Positions 1-6,643 of a DNA stretch of 12,032 nucleotides are shown here, piece after piece. How positions within the stretch are numbered: position 1 is the stretch's first letter; the number at the start of each line of letters is the position of its first letter. Origin of the DNA: Halanaeroarchaeum sp051744605 (GTDB lineage Archaea; Halobacteriota; Halobacteria; Halobacteriales; Halobacteriaceae); contig JBNJDE010000074.1 in assembly GCA_051744605.1 (NCBI GenBank), positions 1-12,032 on the forward strand, in the 5' to 3' direction. The notes beneath the pieces are model-generated. The model had not been told where the DNA came from. It did not search any database and saw only the letters and a list, made by a program, of their open reading frames with translations. Both the position numbers and the translations under genes were made by a program.

Positions 1-579
1 GACGAGCGACGCCAGGATGGCCACGATGACCGGGGCGCCGCCCTGCTGGCGGTTCCGGCCGCCGAACAGCCAGCCCCAGCGGACCACGATGAACGCCACC
101 GTCGAGAGGAACGACGCGACGGTCATCACGGCCATGTCTCGGTTCTTGATGTGCGAGAGTTCGTGGGCGAGGACTCCTTCGAGCTCCTCGCGATCGAGGG
201 TCTGGAGGATACCCGTCGTCACCGCGACGGCCGCGTGGTTCTTCGACCGGCCGGTGGCGAACGCGTTGGGCATCTTGGAGTCGACGACGGCCACCTTGGG
301 CATCGGCAGGTCGGCCTGCTGTGAGAGCCGACGGATGCTCCGGTGGAGGTCCGGATACTCCGCCTCGGTGACCTCTTTGGCGCCCATGCTCCAGAGCGTC
401 AACTTGTCACTGAAGTACCACTGTGCGATGGAGAAACTCCCCATCAACAGCACGAACATCGCCATCCCGCCGCCCATGTACCAGACGATGAACGCGGCGA
501 AGACGAGGTAGAGGGCGAACAGGAGGAACATCGTTACGCCCATCCGAAGGCGCAAGCCCCAGTCCGTTTTCCACTGCAT
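1..579 (-). CDS. htpX: HtpX-family membrane zinc metalloprotease (M48), C-terminus outside window
   Basis: Reading leftwards from the ATG at 579, an open frame of 193 codons runs off the left edge, so only the N-terminal part is present. It begins MQWKTDWGLR, typical of haloarchaeal HtpX proteins. Two hydrophobic segments (about residues 13-33 and 36-56) are followed by the zinc-binding HELSH motif at residues 139-143 and the adjacent KNRD. Family knowledge: M48 HtpX proteases sit in the cytoplasmic membrane with the active site in the cytosol and degrade misfolded membrane proteins; two His and a later Glu bind zinc, and the later Glu is beyond the window. The start is supported by a TATA element at 605-608, about 28 bases upstream, implying a leaderless mRNA. 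Bacterial HtpX is heat-inducible, but no heat-shock element can be read here. The family assignment is strong; the exact substrate is unknown. Confidence 0.93.
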   Translation of the reverse strand, partial: MQWKTDWGLRLRMGVTMFLLFALYLVFAAFIVWYMGGGMAMFVLLMGSFSIAQWYFSDKLTLWSMGAKEVTEAEYPDLHRSIRRLSQQADLPMPKVAVVDSKMPNAFATGRSKNHAAVAVTTGILQTLDREELEGVLAHELSHIKNRDMAVMTVASFLSTVAFIVVRWGWLFGGRNRQQGGAPVIVAILASLV

Positions 580-604
580 GCACGTCCCTAGTGTACTCCA
601 TGGC

Positions 605-608
605 TATA
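605..608. promoter_or_regulatory. Symmetrical TATA box shared by the two divergent genes
   Basis: The element reads CTATAAG on the plus strand and CTTATAG on the minus strand (604-610). It is the only AT-rich run in the 55 bases between the two ATGs. Its centre (606.5) is 28.5 bases from the plus-strand ATG at 635 and 27.5 bases from the minus-strand ATG at 579, the spacing expected for leaderless archaeal promoters in both directions. That one element serves both genes is inferred. Confidence 0.6.
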
Positions 609-634
609 AGTCGTCGCTCGTCCACCCCATCGAT

Positions 635-1024
635 ATGACACGATTGGCGGACGTCTCCCCGGGCGATTCGGTCACCTACAGTCGGACGTTCACGACCGAG
701 GAGGTGACGCAGTTCGCCGAGCTCTCCGAGGACGAGGGCTATCATCACCTGGTCGCGGACCAGTCCGGCACCGTCATGGTCCACGGCTTGCTCACCGCGA
801 CGCTTCCCACGAAGTTCGGCGGCGATATCGACTACGTGGCCCGGTCGATGGCCTTCGAATTTCCCAGACCGGTCTACACGGGCGAGACGATAACCTGCGA
901 GGTGACCGTCGAGGATCTCACGGAGACCGACGACCGGACAGAACTCGGGGCGTCGTTCGTCTGCACCGACGAAGACGACGCCGTCGTCCTTCGTGGCGAG
1001 AGCGAGGGAGTCATCTTCGGGTGA
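635..1024 (+). CDS. MaoC-like / hot-dog-fold dehydratase-like protein
   Basis: A 129-residue protein, about the length of a single MaoC hot-dog domain. After a beta-strand-rich start comes the segment FAELSEDEGYHH (residues 27-38) and then VMVHGLL, matching the MaoC hydratase pattern of an LSGDxNPxH loop followed by a central helix. The loop has diverged (no Asn-Pro), but Asp33 and His38 keep the five-residue spacing of the catalytic Asp/His pair of (R)-specific enoyl-CoA hydratases. An acyl-CoA hydratase role is therefore plausible; a thioesterase or non-catalytic role is not excluded. An in-frame ATG at 578 would add 19 residues, but it overlaps the htpX start and lies upstream of the TATA element at 605-608, so ATG 635 is chosen. 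The gene stands alone on its strand; nmd3 follows after 65 bases with its own box A. Confidence 0.8.
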   Translation: MTRLADVSPGDSVTYSRTFTTEEVTQFAELSEDEGYHHLVADQSGTVMVHGLLTATLPTKFGGDIDYVARSMAFEFPRPVYTGETITCEVTVEDLTETDDRTELGASFVCTDEDDAVVLRGESEGVIFG

Positions 1025-1058
1025 CTGCGGTGGCGTGGTGAACGCTCGTGACGGGCAA

Positions 1059-1064
1059 CTTAAC
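1059..1064 (+). promoter_or_regulatory. Box A (TATA) candidate for nmd3
   Basis: CTTAAC is the most AT-rich hexamer in the 65-base gap. Its centre lies about 28 bases before the nmd3 ATG at 1090. No Shine-Dalgarno sequence precedes that ATG, so a leaderless transcript is likely. Confidence 0.5.
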
Positions 1065-1089
1065 ATCGGTGACATCGTAGCCCGGCCCG

Positions 1090-2187
1090 ATGACAGCCGA
1101 GACCGGCACGTTCTGTCCGCGCTGTGGCGATCCCGTGGTTCCACGCGAGTCCGGGGAGACCCGCCGCGAGCGGATGCTCTGTGATGCGTGCTATCTCGAG
1201 GATTTCTCGCTGGTCGACGCGCCGGAACGGGTACAGGTCGACGTCTGTGCCCGGTGCGGGGCGGTCCACCGCGGCAATCGGTGGGTCGACGTCGGCGCCC
1301 AGGACTACACCGACGTGGCCGTCGAGGCGGTCACCGAGGCCCTCGGCGTCCACGTCGCGGCCGAGGACGTCGAGTGGCAGGTCAGGCCCGAACAGGTCGA
1401 CCCGACGACCATCCGGATGCACGCGACCTTCACCGGCACCGTTCGCGACGAGCCCGTCACCGAGTCGGTCACCGTCCCGGTCACCATCGCGAAGGGGACC
1501 TGCACCCGGTGTGGGCGCATCTCGGGCGACTACTACGCCTCGGTGGTCCAGGTGCGGGCGACCGACAGGACACCCACGGGGGAGGAGACCTCCCGCGCCG
1601 TCGACGTCGCCAACGACGTCGTCGCCGAGATGGAGGCCACCGGCGACCGTAACGCCTTCATCACCGAGATATCGGAGACGGCGGACGGGCTCGACATGAA
1701 GCTCTCGACCAACAAGATCGGGAAGAAGGTCTCCCGGAAACTCGTCACCGAGTTCGGGGGTCGCGTCGACGATTCCGAGACGCTGGTCACCGAGGACGAG
1801 GACGGTAACGAGGTCTATCGCGTCACGTACGCGGTTCGACTGCCCCGGTACCAGCCGGGCGACGTCGTGGCCCTCGATGACGAGGCGGGCCCGGTCCTCG
1901 TCCGAAGCGTCCACGGTAATCTCAAGGGGGTCAGGGTCACGACCGGTGAGCCCTACGAGGCCAGTTACGAGGACGGGGACGCCCCGGCCGGTCGGGTGCT
2001 GGGCACCCGCGCCGACGCCGAGGAGACGACCCTCGTCGCGGTCGAGGACGAGAACGCCGTCCAGATCCTGGACCCCGAGACCTACGCGTCGAAGACGGTC
2101 GCCCGCCCCGACTACCTGGACGCCGACGCCGAGACCGTCCTGGCGCTGAAGAGCCGTGCCGGTCTTCACATCCTCCCGGAGGCCTGA
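1090..2187 (+). CDS. nmd3: Archaeal Nmd3 homologue, 60S-export-protein family (ribosome-associated)
   Basis: 365 residues. The N-terminus carries the Nmd3 zinc module: CPRC at residues 9-12, CDAC at 31-34, CARC at 53-56 and CTRC at 138-141, giving four CxxC pairs for two zinc sites. The C-terminal half (from about residue 215) contains the beta-rich region that in the eukaryotic protein resembles eIF5A. Family knowledge: eukaryotic Nmd3 binds the 60S subunit and adapts it for nuclear export; archaeal members lack the C-terminal export-signal extension, as here, and are presumed to act in large-subunit maturation or in keeping subunits apart. The archaeal role is not firmly established. Start at ATG 1090 is supported by a box A candidate at 1059-1064. 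The last codons contain the ribosome-binding site of taw2, which follows after one base, so the two are very probably one operon joining ribosome maturation and tRNA modification. Confidence 0.93.
   Translation: MTAETGTFCPRCGDPVVPRESGETRRERMLCDACYLEDFSLVDAPERVQVDVCARCGAVHRGNRWVDVGAQDYTDVAVEAVTEALGVHVAAEDVEWQVRPEQVDPTTIRMHATFTGTVRDEPVTESVTVPVTIAKGTCTRCGRISGDYYASVVQVRATDRTPTGEETSRAVDVANDVVAEMEATGDRNAFITEISETADGLDMKLSTNKIGKKVSRKLVTEFGGRVDDSETLVTEDEDGNEVYRVTYAVRLPRYQPGDVVALDDEAGPVLVRSVHGNLKGVRVTTGEPYEASYEDGDAPAGRVLGTRADAEETTLVAVEDENAVQILDPETYASKTVARPDYLDADAETVLALKSRAGLHILPEA
2178..2182 (+). promoter_or_regulatory. Shine-Dalgarno site for taw2, inside the end of nmd3
   Basis: GGAGG lies six bases before the ATG at 2189 and within the last codons of nmd3. 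It matches the anti-Shine-Dalgarno end of archaeal 16S rRNA and decides the taw2 start. It stands out because other starts in this window appear leaderless. Confidence 0.8.
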
Positions 2188-2188
2188 G

Positions 2189-3220
2189 ATGGCACCGCTC
2201 GCCGCGCTGGTTCGCAAGGCCGAGGCCGAAGCCACGATGGACGCGCTCCGCGCCGAGGGCGTCTACGACGACGACCGGCGGGTCCGGGAGCAGGACGACG
2301 AGCACCTCTCCGTCCCGCTGCTCGCGCCCCCGAGTGAGACGCCGGTCGTGGACGTTTTCGAGGAGGACGACCCGGCATATCGCCGCATCGGGCTCGATTC
2401 CCTCCTCCGCGAGCGTGGATTCGACGAGGCGGCCATCGAGCGAGCGCCGAGTTCCTGGGCGGTCATCGGCGACGTGATCCTCGTCTCTTTCGGGGACTGC
2501 GAACGGCGGGAGGCGGTCGGCGAAGCTCTTCTCGACCTTCACGGGGAGGCCGATACCGTCCTCGCCAGGGGCGGTATCGCGGGCGAGACGCGCCACCCCG
2601 ACGTCGAGGTCGTGGCCGGGTCCGGCGACACGGAGACGGTTCACTACGAGCACGGGACCGCCTACGCGCTGGACCTCGCCCGGGTGATGTTCGCGCCGGG
2701 GAACAAGGCCGAACGCGCCCATATGGGCGAGGTGGTGGCCCCCGACGAGACCGTCCTCGACATGTTCGCGGGCATCGGCTACTTCACGCTCCCGATGGCT
2801 CGCGCCGGAGCGAGGGTGACCGCGGTCGAGAAGAACCCCGAGGCGTTCCGCTACCTGACGGAGAACGCCGCGCTGAACGAGGTACAGGACCGCGTCGAAC
2901 TCCTCCTCGGCGATTGCCGGGACGTGGTCGAAACGCGCGTCGCGGCCGCCGACCCACGATTCGACCGCGTCGTGATGGGCTATTACGACGCGTACGCGTA
3001 CCTCGAGAGTGCGCTCGCCTCGCTCGCCCCCGGGGGCATCGTCCACATGCACGAGGCTACGCCCGAGGCGGAACTGTGGGATCGGCCGATCCGCCGACTC
3101 CGCGAGGCGGCCACGTCGGTCGGCCGCTCGGCCGAGATTCTCGACCGTCGCCGTGTCAAGTCCCATAGCGAGGGCGTCTGGCACGTCGTCCTCGACGCTC
3201 GCGTTTCTGGGTCAGATTGA
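2189..3220 (+). CDS. taw2: tRNA(Phe) wybutosine enzyme Taw2 (acp transferase), Trm5/TYW2 family
   Basis: 343 residues. The N-terminal half is the poorly conserved Trm5/TYW2 extension, ending in LDLARVMFAPGNKAER (residues 161-176), a family hallmark. The C-terminal half is a class I SAM domain: motif I DMFAGIGYFTLP (191-202), ribose-binding Glu214 in VEKNP, and a NAALNE segment near 226. Where Trm5 methyltransferases carry an N-[LP]-P motif, this protein has VVMGYYDAY (261-269), and the ending EGVWHVVLDA (328-337) resembles archaeal TYW2 proteins. I therefore prefer Taw2 to Trm5. Family knowledge: Taw2 transfers the 3-amino-3-carboxypropyl group of SAM to the tricyclic base at position 37 of tRNA(Phe), giving yW-86. 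The start follows a GGAGG site six bases upstream; the in-frame codon at 2156 lies inside nmd3 and is rejected. Trm5, Taw1 and Taw3 are not in the window. Confidence 0.87.
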   Translation: MAPLAALVRKAEAEATMDALRAEGVYDDDRRVREQDDEHLSVPLLAPPSETPVVDVFEEDDPAYRRIGLDSLLRERGFDEAAIERAPSSWAVIGDVILVSFGDCERREAVGEALLDLHGEADTVLARGGIAGETRHPDVEVVAGSGDTETVHYEHGTAYALDLARVMFAPGNKAERAHMGEVVAPDETVLDMFAGIGYFTLPMARAGARVTAVEKNPEAFRYLTENAALNEVQDRVELLLGDCRDVVETRVAAADPRFDRVVMGYYDAYAYLESALASLAPGGIVHMHEATPEAELWDRPIRRLREAATSVGRSAEILDRRRVKSHSEGVWHVVLDARVSGSD

Positions 3221-3222
3221 AA
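3216..3222 (+). promoter_or_regulatory. Box A candidate overlapping the taw2 stop codon
   Basis: ATTGAAA is the only AT-rich run upstream of the 27-codon ORF. It overlaps the TGA of taw2 and is centred 28 bases before the ATG at 3247, the leaderless spacing seen elsewhere in this window. It is weak as a TATA element. Confidence 0.4.
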
Positions 3223-3246
3223 CCGTCGGCGCCCCGAGTACGTGAT

Positions 3247-3330
3247 ATGGACCGACAGCAACTCATCGCCATCTTCCTCACCGTGATCATGGCCGGGTCC
3301 GTCTTCGCGTACGCGGCGTCGTTCTTCTGA
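3247..3330 (+). CDS. 27-residue single-span membrane microprotein (candidate)
   Basis: ATG to TGA encodes 27 residues: a short polar start (MDRQQ), then an uninterrupted hydrophobic stretch (about residues 6-27) rich in Ile, Val, Phe and Ala, ending in two Phe. This could form one membrane-spanning helix with the Arg-bearing N-terminus in the cytosol by the positive-inside rule. Support for a real gene: the ORF fills most of the gap between taw2 and the convergent oxidoreductase, lies 26 bases after taw2, and has an AT-rich element 28 bases upstream. From memory, haloarchaeal genomes carry similar short hydrophobic ORFs, but I cannot verify this. Function is unknown. It could be an unprocessed membrane micropeptide or a chance ORF; its length gives little statistical support. 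Confidence 0.55.
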   Translation: MDRQQLIAIFLTVIMAGSVFAYAASFF

Positions 3331-3378
3331 CGGGGTGGTCCCGGCCGTCACGCCGTGGCGGCGGTGGCCGTCCCGCCC

Positions 3379-4332
3379 TCAGGCGAAGTCCACGTCGAGA
3401 GCTATCTTCCCCTCGAGGCCACCTGCCTCGACGAGTTCGTGGGCTCGCGCGACCTCCTGTACCGGTCGGGTCGAGTCGATCATCGGTTCGAGGTGACCGC
3501 TCTCCACGAGTCTGCGGAGGCCGTCGAGTTTGTCGCGCGCCCGCTCGAGGAAGAGGAGTTCCAGCGTGGGGTTCTTGGCGTACTGTGCGCCGACGTCGCC
3601 CTGGGGGTTCTGGATGGTCACCGCGGTACCGTGGGGCCGGAGCACGTCCATGCTGTCCGCGACGGCGGTCCCGCCGACCGTGTCCACGACCAGGTCGATC
3701 GGCTCGTCGCTATCGAAGTGGGCCTGGACGGACTCGGTCACGTCGTCCGCCGTGTAATCGAGCACAAGGTCCACGCCGAGGTCCGCCATGAGCGGTGCGG
3801 TCTGGGGGCTGGAGACGGTGACGACCCGCGCGCCCGAGGCGAGCGCCAGTTGTGCCGCGACCGAGCCGACGCCGCCGGTGCCGTAAATCAGGACGGTCTC
3901 GCCGGCCTCGACGTCGCCCCGCTCGATGACGGCGTCCCACGCCGTGCCCCCGGCCAGCGGAAGGACGGCCGCCTCCTCGTGGGTGAGGGAGGGTGGCTTG
4001 TGGGCGACGATGTCCGCCGCCGCGACGTGGTACTCGGCGTAACTCCCCTCGCCGACGAATATCTCGGGCGTGTAGAAGACCTCGTCACCGACGTCGAAGT
4101 CGGTTACCGCCTCCCCGACGGCGTCGACCACGCCGGAGACGTCGTAGCCGATGATCGCCGGCGGCGAGACGTTCGCCCAGGAACCGGCCTGTCGGATCTT
4201 GTAGTCGACCGGGTTGACCGAGGACGCGTGCACCGCCACCCGGACCTCGGTGGGGCCCGGTTCGGGCGTCTCGACCTCGCGCTCCTCGAAGACGTCGGTG
4301 TCACCGAAGTCGGTGATGACCATCGCTCGCAT
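3379..4332 (-). CDS. Zinc-independent NADPH:quinone oxidoreductase-like (MDR superfamily)
   Basis: 317 residues, the usual length for quinone oxidoreductases of the medium-chain dehydrogenase superfamily. The N-terminal GroES-like domain shows SSVNPVDYKIR (residues 38-47) and IGYDVSGVV (61-69); the Rossmann domain has the nucleotide-binding motif GTGGVGSVAAQLA (151-163). The catalytic and structural zinc cysteines of alcohol dehydrogenases are absent, as in QOR-type enzymes. It probably uses NADPH to reduce quinones or activated alkenes; the substrate cannot be read. ATG 4332 gives MRAMVITDFG and is preferred; a second in-frame ATG at 4323 would remove only three residues. A TTGATAC element about 27 bases upstream fits a leaderless start. 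It lies downstream of the helicase on the same strand with a 140-base gap and probably has its own promoter. It converges on the 27-residue ORF. Confidence 0.9.
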   Translation of the reverse strand: MRAMVITDFGDTDVFEEREVETPEPGPTEVRVAVHASSVNPVDYKIRQAGSWANVSPPAIIGYDVSGVVDAVGEAVTDFDVGDEVFYTPEIFVGEGSYAEYHVAAADIVAHKPPSLTHEEAAVLPLAGGTAWDAVIERGDVEAGETVLIYGTGGVGSVAAQLALASGARVVTVSSPQTAPLMADLGVDLVLDYTADDVTESVQAHFDSDEPIDLVVDTVGGTAVADSMDVLRPHGTAVTIQNPQGDVGAQYAKNPTLELLFLERARDKLDGLRRLVESGHLEPMIDSTRPVQEVARAHELVEAGGLEGKIALDVDFA

Positions 4333-4355
4333 GGTCGAGACGTCGGTCCATCATC

Positions 4356-4362
4356 GTATCAA
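4356..4362 (-). promoter_or_regulatory. Box A candidate for the quinone oxidoreductase gene
   Basis: On the minus strand TTGATAC is centred about 27 bases before the ATG at 4332. It is weak but well spaced. I see no other structure in the rest of the 140-base gap (4333-4472). Confidence 0.4.
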
Positions 4363-4472
4363 CGTTCGGACGGGAGTGGTCCTCTCCGGTTGCGTCGGCG
4401 CCGAGGGTTCATGGACGAAGCCACGCCCACCTCGTGGCGATGCTCGCCGATTCCCTTCCGCCGTCGTTCCGT

Positions 4473-6314
4473 TCAGGGGTCCCACACGTCGGACAACGGG
4501 CTCCGCGAGCCCTGTTCGCGCCTCGGTTCGCTCGTCGCTCCCCCGGTCGGTGGCCCGCTTCGCGTGCTATCCCGTTCGCGACTCCGGCCGTCCGCGGAGG
4601 TCGTCTCGGACCGTGAGATGCGCTGCTGGGTCGGGTCGTCTTCGACGGCCGCTACCTGGCGCACGCGCCCGTCCATCCCGGCGAGCGCGACATCCGCGTC
4701 GAGGGCCGGAAGCGACGGCCGCTCCATCCGGTCGACCGCCTCGGCGAACCAGTCGGGCATGTCGGTCCGGGCCCGCTCGAAGAGGTCGAGCAGGCTGGTG
4801 TCGGCCAGGTAGGTCGCCCCGAAGTCGTCCGGGGATCGAACCACTCGTCCCGCCGCCTGGATGACGGTCCGGAGCGCCGTGCGGTAGTACCAGGGCCACT
4901 GCCCGTCCGACAGTCGTCGGGCCACCCGCGAGTCGTTGGTGTTCGGGAACGGGGCCTTGGTCAGCACCTGCCACCGCGCGAGGTCGCCGGCGAGGTCCAG
5001 GGCCTCTTCCATCTTCACGGACAGGAACACCTCCGGGTCGTCGCTCGCTTTCCATGTCTCGAGGGACTCATCGCGGGTATCCCGTTCGTGGACGCGCACG
5101 CGGTCGCCGACGCCCAGCGAGCGGAGGTGCTGGGCGAGTTTGGACTGGATGTCGTACGAATGGGCGTGGACGAGCCCCTTCTCGTGGGGGTGTTCGGCCA
5201 TGAGCGAGCCGATGGTCTCGGCGACGCGGGGGATCGTCTCGTCCCGGTCATCGTAGGTCATCCGCCCCTGGGTCACGTCGTACAGCGGTCGGTTCTCGAC
5301 GGGGAACGTGTGCGGGACGTCGACCAGGGCGACCCGACTCGGATCCAGGCCGACGCTGCGGCAGAAGGCGTCCTTGTCGAGGATGGTCGCCGAGAGGAGG
5401 GCGAACCGGTTTGCCCGCTCCCAGATCGTGTGGTTGAGGTACCGCTCCGGGTCCATCGGCTTGATGGTGACCCGCCCGCCGTCGCCCTGGTCGACGACCC
5501 ACGTCGTCGCGCTGTCCGGATCGCGGTAGTCGTCGACGAACCACGTGAGGTCCGCGATGCGGTCCTGGAGTCGGTCGCGCCGGCCCGCCTCGTCGGGGGT
5601 CAGTTCGTCCTCGACGAGCAGTTCGTCCTTGGCCGACTCGCAGACGTCGATCACTTGCTCGGCGAACCGGGCCGTCCGTTCGACGTCGCCGTCGAGGTCC
5701 GGGAGCCGGAGGTCGTCCCAGACCGGGAGCGTCGCCGGCCCCAGGTCGATGGCGGCGTACATCTCCGCCCACTCGCCCAGGCCGTGGGCCTCGTCGATGA
5801 CGCCGACGTCGCGCTGCCCGAAGACGTCGGAACCGGCCGTATGCATGAAGTACGCGAGGGTCATGGCGGCGTACTCGCGGGAACTGGCGATAGCCCGGGC
5901 GGAGAAGTACGGACAGCGGTGTTTGACCGCGCAGTCGTACCCCCGTTTCCTGGCGCAGGGCGCGCGGTCGACCGGCGTGTGCTCCTCGCCGGCGAGGATA
6001 CAGTCGTAGTTACGCTTGCCGCGCACGATCTGCAGATCGGACAGGAGGGGGTCCTCGGCGACGTCGTCGAGCTGGGACACCTGTGGGGTCGTGTAGTACG
6101 CGCCCACCGCCTCGGTGGGTTCGGCCGTCCCCGGCCGACGTGCACACCCCATGATGGCCCGGGCGATGAGGGACTTCCCGGTCCCGGTCGGCGCGCGGAC
6201 CAGCACGACGTCGTTCCCCGCCTCGAAGGCCTCGCGGACGTCCCGCAGGGCCTGTTCCTGGGCTCCTCTGTAGGACGGTGCCGGAAACTCCTCGACGATG
6301 CGGTCAGGCTGCAC
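4473..6314 (-). CDS. XPD/Rad3/DinG-type superfamily 2 helicase with Fe-S cysteines
   Basis: 613 residues from a GTG start. Visible motifs in order: Walker A APTGTGKS (41-48); four cysteines at 105, 120, 128 and 134, placed between motifs I and II as in the 4Fe-4S domain of XPD, FancJ and DinG; Walker B DEAH (174-177); motif III-like LLSATI (307-312); motif VI QAAGRVVRSPDD (486-497). Family knowledge: these are ATP-driven 5'-3' DNA helicases acting in repair and recombination; which role applies here is not readable. No ATG fits. GTG 6314 gives VQPDRIVEEFPAPSYRG, with the conserved RxxQ-like element just before motif I, and an AT-rich GATTAA element lies about 29 bases upstream. Translation from farther upstream would overlap the zinc-protein gene and yield a basic, low-complexity leader. 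Residues about 552-605 form a Ser/Arg/Thr-rich tail unlike the acidic rest, probably disordered, before a final SPLSDVWDP. Confidence 0.9.
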   Translation of the reverse strand: MQPDRIVEEFPAPSYRGAQEQALRDVREAFEAGNDVVLVRAPTGTGKSLIARAIMGCARRPGTAEPTEAVGAYYTTPQVSQLDDVAEDPLLSDLQIVRGKRNYDCILAGEEHTPVDRAPCARKRGYDCAVKHRCPYFSARAIASSREYAAMTLAYFMHTAGSDVFGQRDVGVIDEAHGLGEWAEMYAAIDLGPATLPVWDDLRLPDLDGDVERTARFAEQVIDVCESAKDELLVEDELTPDEAGRRDRLQDRIADLTWFVDDYRDPDSATTWVVDQGDGGRVTIKPMDPERYLNHTIWERANRFALLSATILDKDAFCRSVGLDPSRVALVDVPHTFPVENRPLYDVTQGRMTYDDRDETIPRVAETIGSLMAEHPHEKGLVHAHSYDIQSKLAQHLRSLGVGDRVRVHERDTRDESLETWKASDDPEVFLSVKMEEALDLAGDLARWQVLTKAPFPNTNDSRVARRLSDGQWPWYYRTALRTVIQAAGRVVRSPDDFGATYLADTSLLDLFERARTDMPDWFAEAVDRMERPSLPALDADVALAGMDGRVRQVAAVEDDPTQQRISRSETTSADGRSRERDSTRSGPPTGGATSEPRREQGSRSPLSDVWDP

Positions 6315-6340
6315 TACACGTCGGCACGAGATGGCCGGGG

Positions 6341-6346
6341 TTAATC
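6341..6346 (-). promoter_or_regulatory. Box A candidate for the helicase, overlapping the zinc-protein stop
   Basis: On the minus strand GATTAA includes the TAA stop of the upstream small gene and is centred about 29 bases before GTG 6314. Helicase mRNA could start here leaderless or come from read-through of the small gene, 26 bases upstream. Confidence 0.45.
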
Positions 6347-6553
6347 GTGGCGCTCCGCGGCGAGGGCCTCGATGTCGGCCTCGGTCGGGTCGTCGGGCAC
6401 CGACTCCATGCAGGAAAAGCACAGGAAGTGCTCGGTCCCATCGGCGAGTTCGAGGGTCATCCCCCCGGTCTCGGTGTGATCGAGCGTCCAGAAGTTCGCG
6501 ATGCCGCCCGCTATCGGCACGTCTCGTCCGCAGACGGCACAGCGTTCGCCCAT
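6341..6553 (-). CDS. Small four-cysteine zinc-ribbon-like protein
   Basis: 70 residues with CAVC at 5-8 and CFSC at 45-48, a CxxC...CxxC pattern able to bind one zinc ion. Between them lies a short predicted beta region and towards the end an acidic helix (EADIEALAAE). It resembles the many small haloarchaeal zinc-finger proteins of unknown role; I cannot name the family. ATG 6553 is chosen because an AT-rich CTTTTGAG element is centred about 27 bases upstream. An in-frame ATG at 6562 (adding MAT) is only 17 bases from it, and a frame extension to 6787 would run into the divergent gene. The helicase follows 26 bases downstream on the same strand, so co-transcription is possible. Confidence 0.75.
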   Translation of the reverse strand: MGERCAVCGRDVPIAGGIANFWTLDHTETGGMTLELADGTEHFLCFSCMESVPDDPTEADIEALAAERHD

Positions 6554-6577
6554 GGTGGCCATCCGGGGCGAGGGCTC

Positions 6578-6581
6578 AAAA
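6578..6581 (-). promoter_or_regulatory. Box A candidate for the small zinc protein
   Basis: On the minus strand CTTTTGAG (6582 to 6575) is centred about 27 bases before the ATG at 6553. It supports that start over the one at 6562. Confidence 0.45.
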
Positions 6582-6613
6582 GCGTGGCCGTCGGCCCCGC
6601 GGCCGGCGATATC

Positions 6614-6619
6614 TTTACC
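6614..6619 (+). promoter_or_regulatory. Box A candidate for the YkgJ-like gene
   Basis: TTTACC lies in the AT-rich part of the 90-base divergent gap. Its TTTA core is centred 28.5 bases before the ATG at 6644. This favours ATG 6644 over an in-frame TTG at 6635. Confidence 0.55.
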
Positions 6620-6643
6620 ATTCGCTGATACGAATTGCGCGCC

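Noticed and set aside
1060..2235. Long minus-strand open frame opposite nmd3
   Set aside because: Antisense frame caused by GC codon bias; no recognisable motif, whereas the plus strand encodes clear Nmd3 zinc motifs.
3331..3378. GC-rich imperfect inverted repeat as a terminator
   Set aside because: Only about five base pairs (CGGCC/GGCCG) match cleanly and no T tract follows; archaeal terminators depend mainly on T runs.
3355..4812. Long plus-strand open frame (485 codons)
   Set aside because: It lies antisense to the quinone oxidoreductase and the helicase end; its translation has no domain and shows the Asp/Val/Arg-rich pattern of a high-GC shadow frame.
5088..6344. Long plus-strand open frame opposite the helicase
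   Set aside because: Antisense shadow; all helicase motifs are on the minus strand in one continuous frame.
6315..6422. Helicase start at ATG 6422
   Set aside because: This would overlap the coding part of the zinc-protein gene and produce an Arg-rich leader unlike the family; GTG 6314 fits better.
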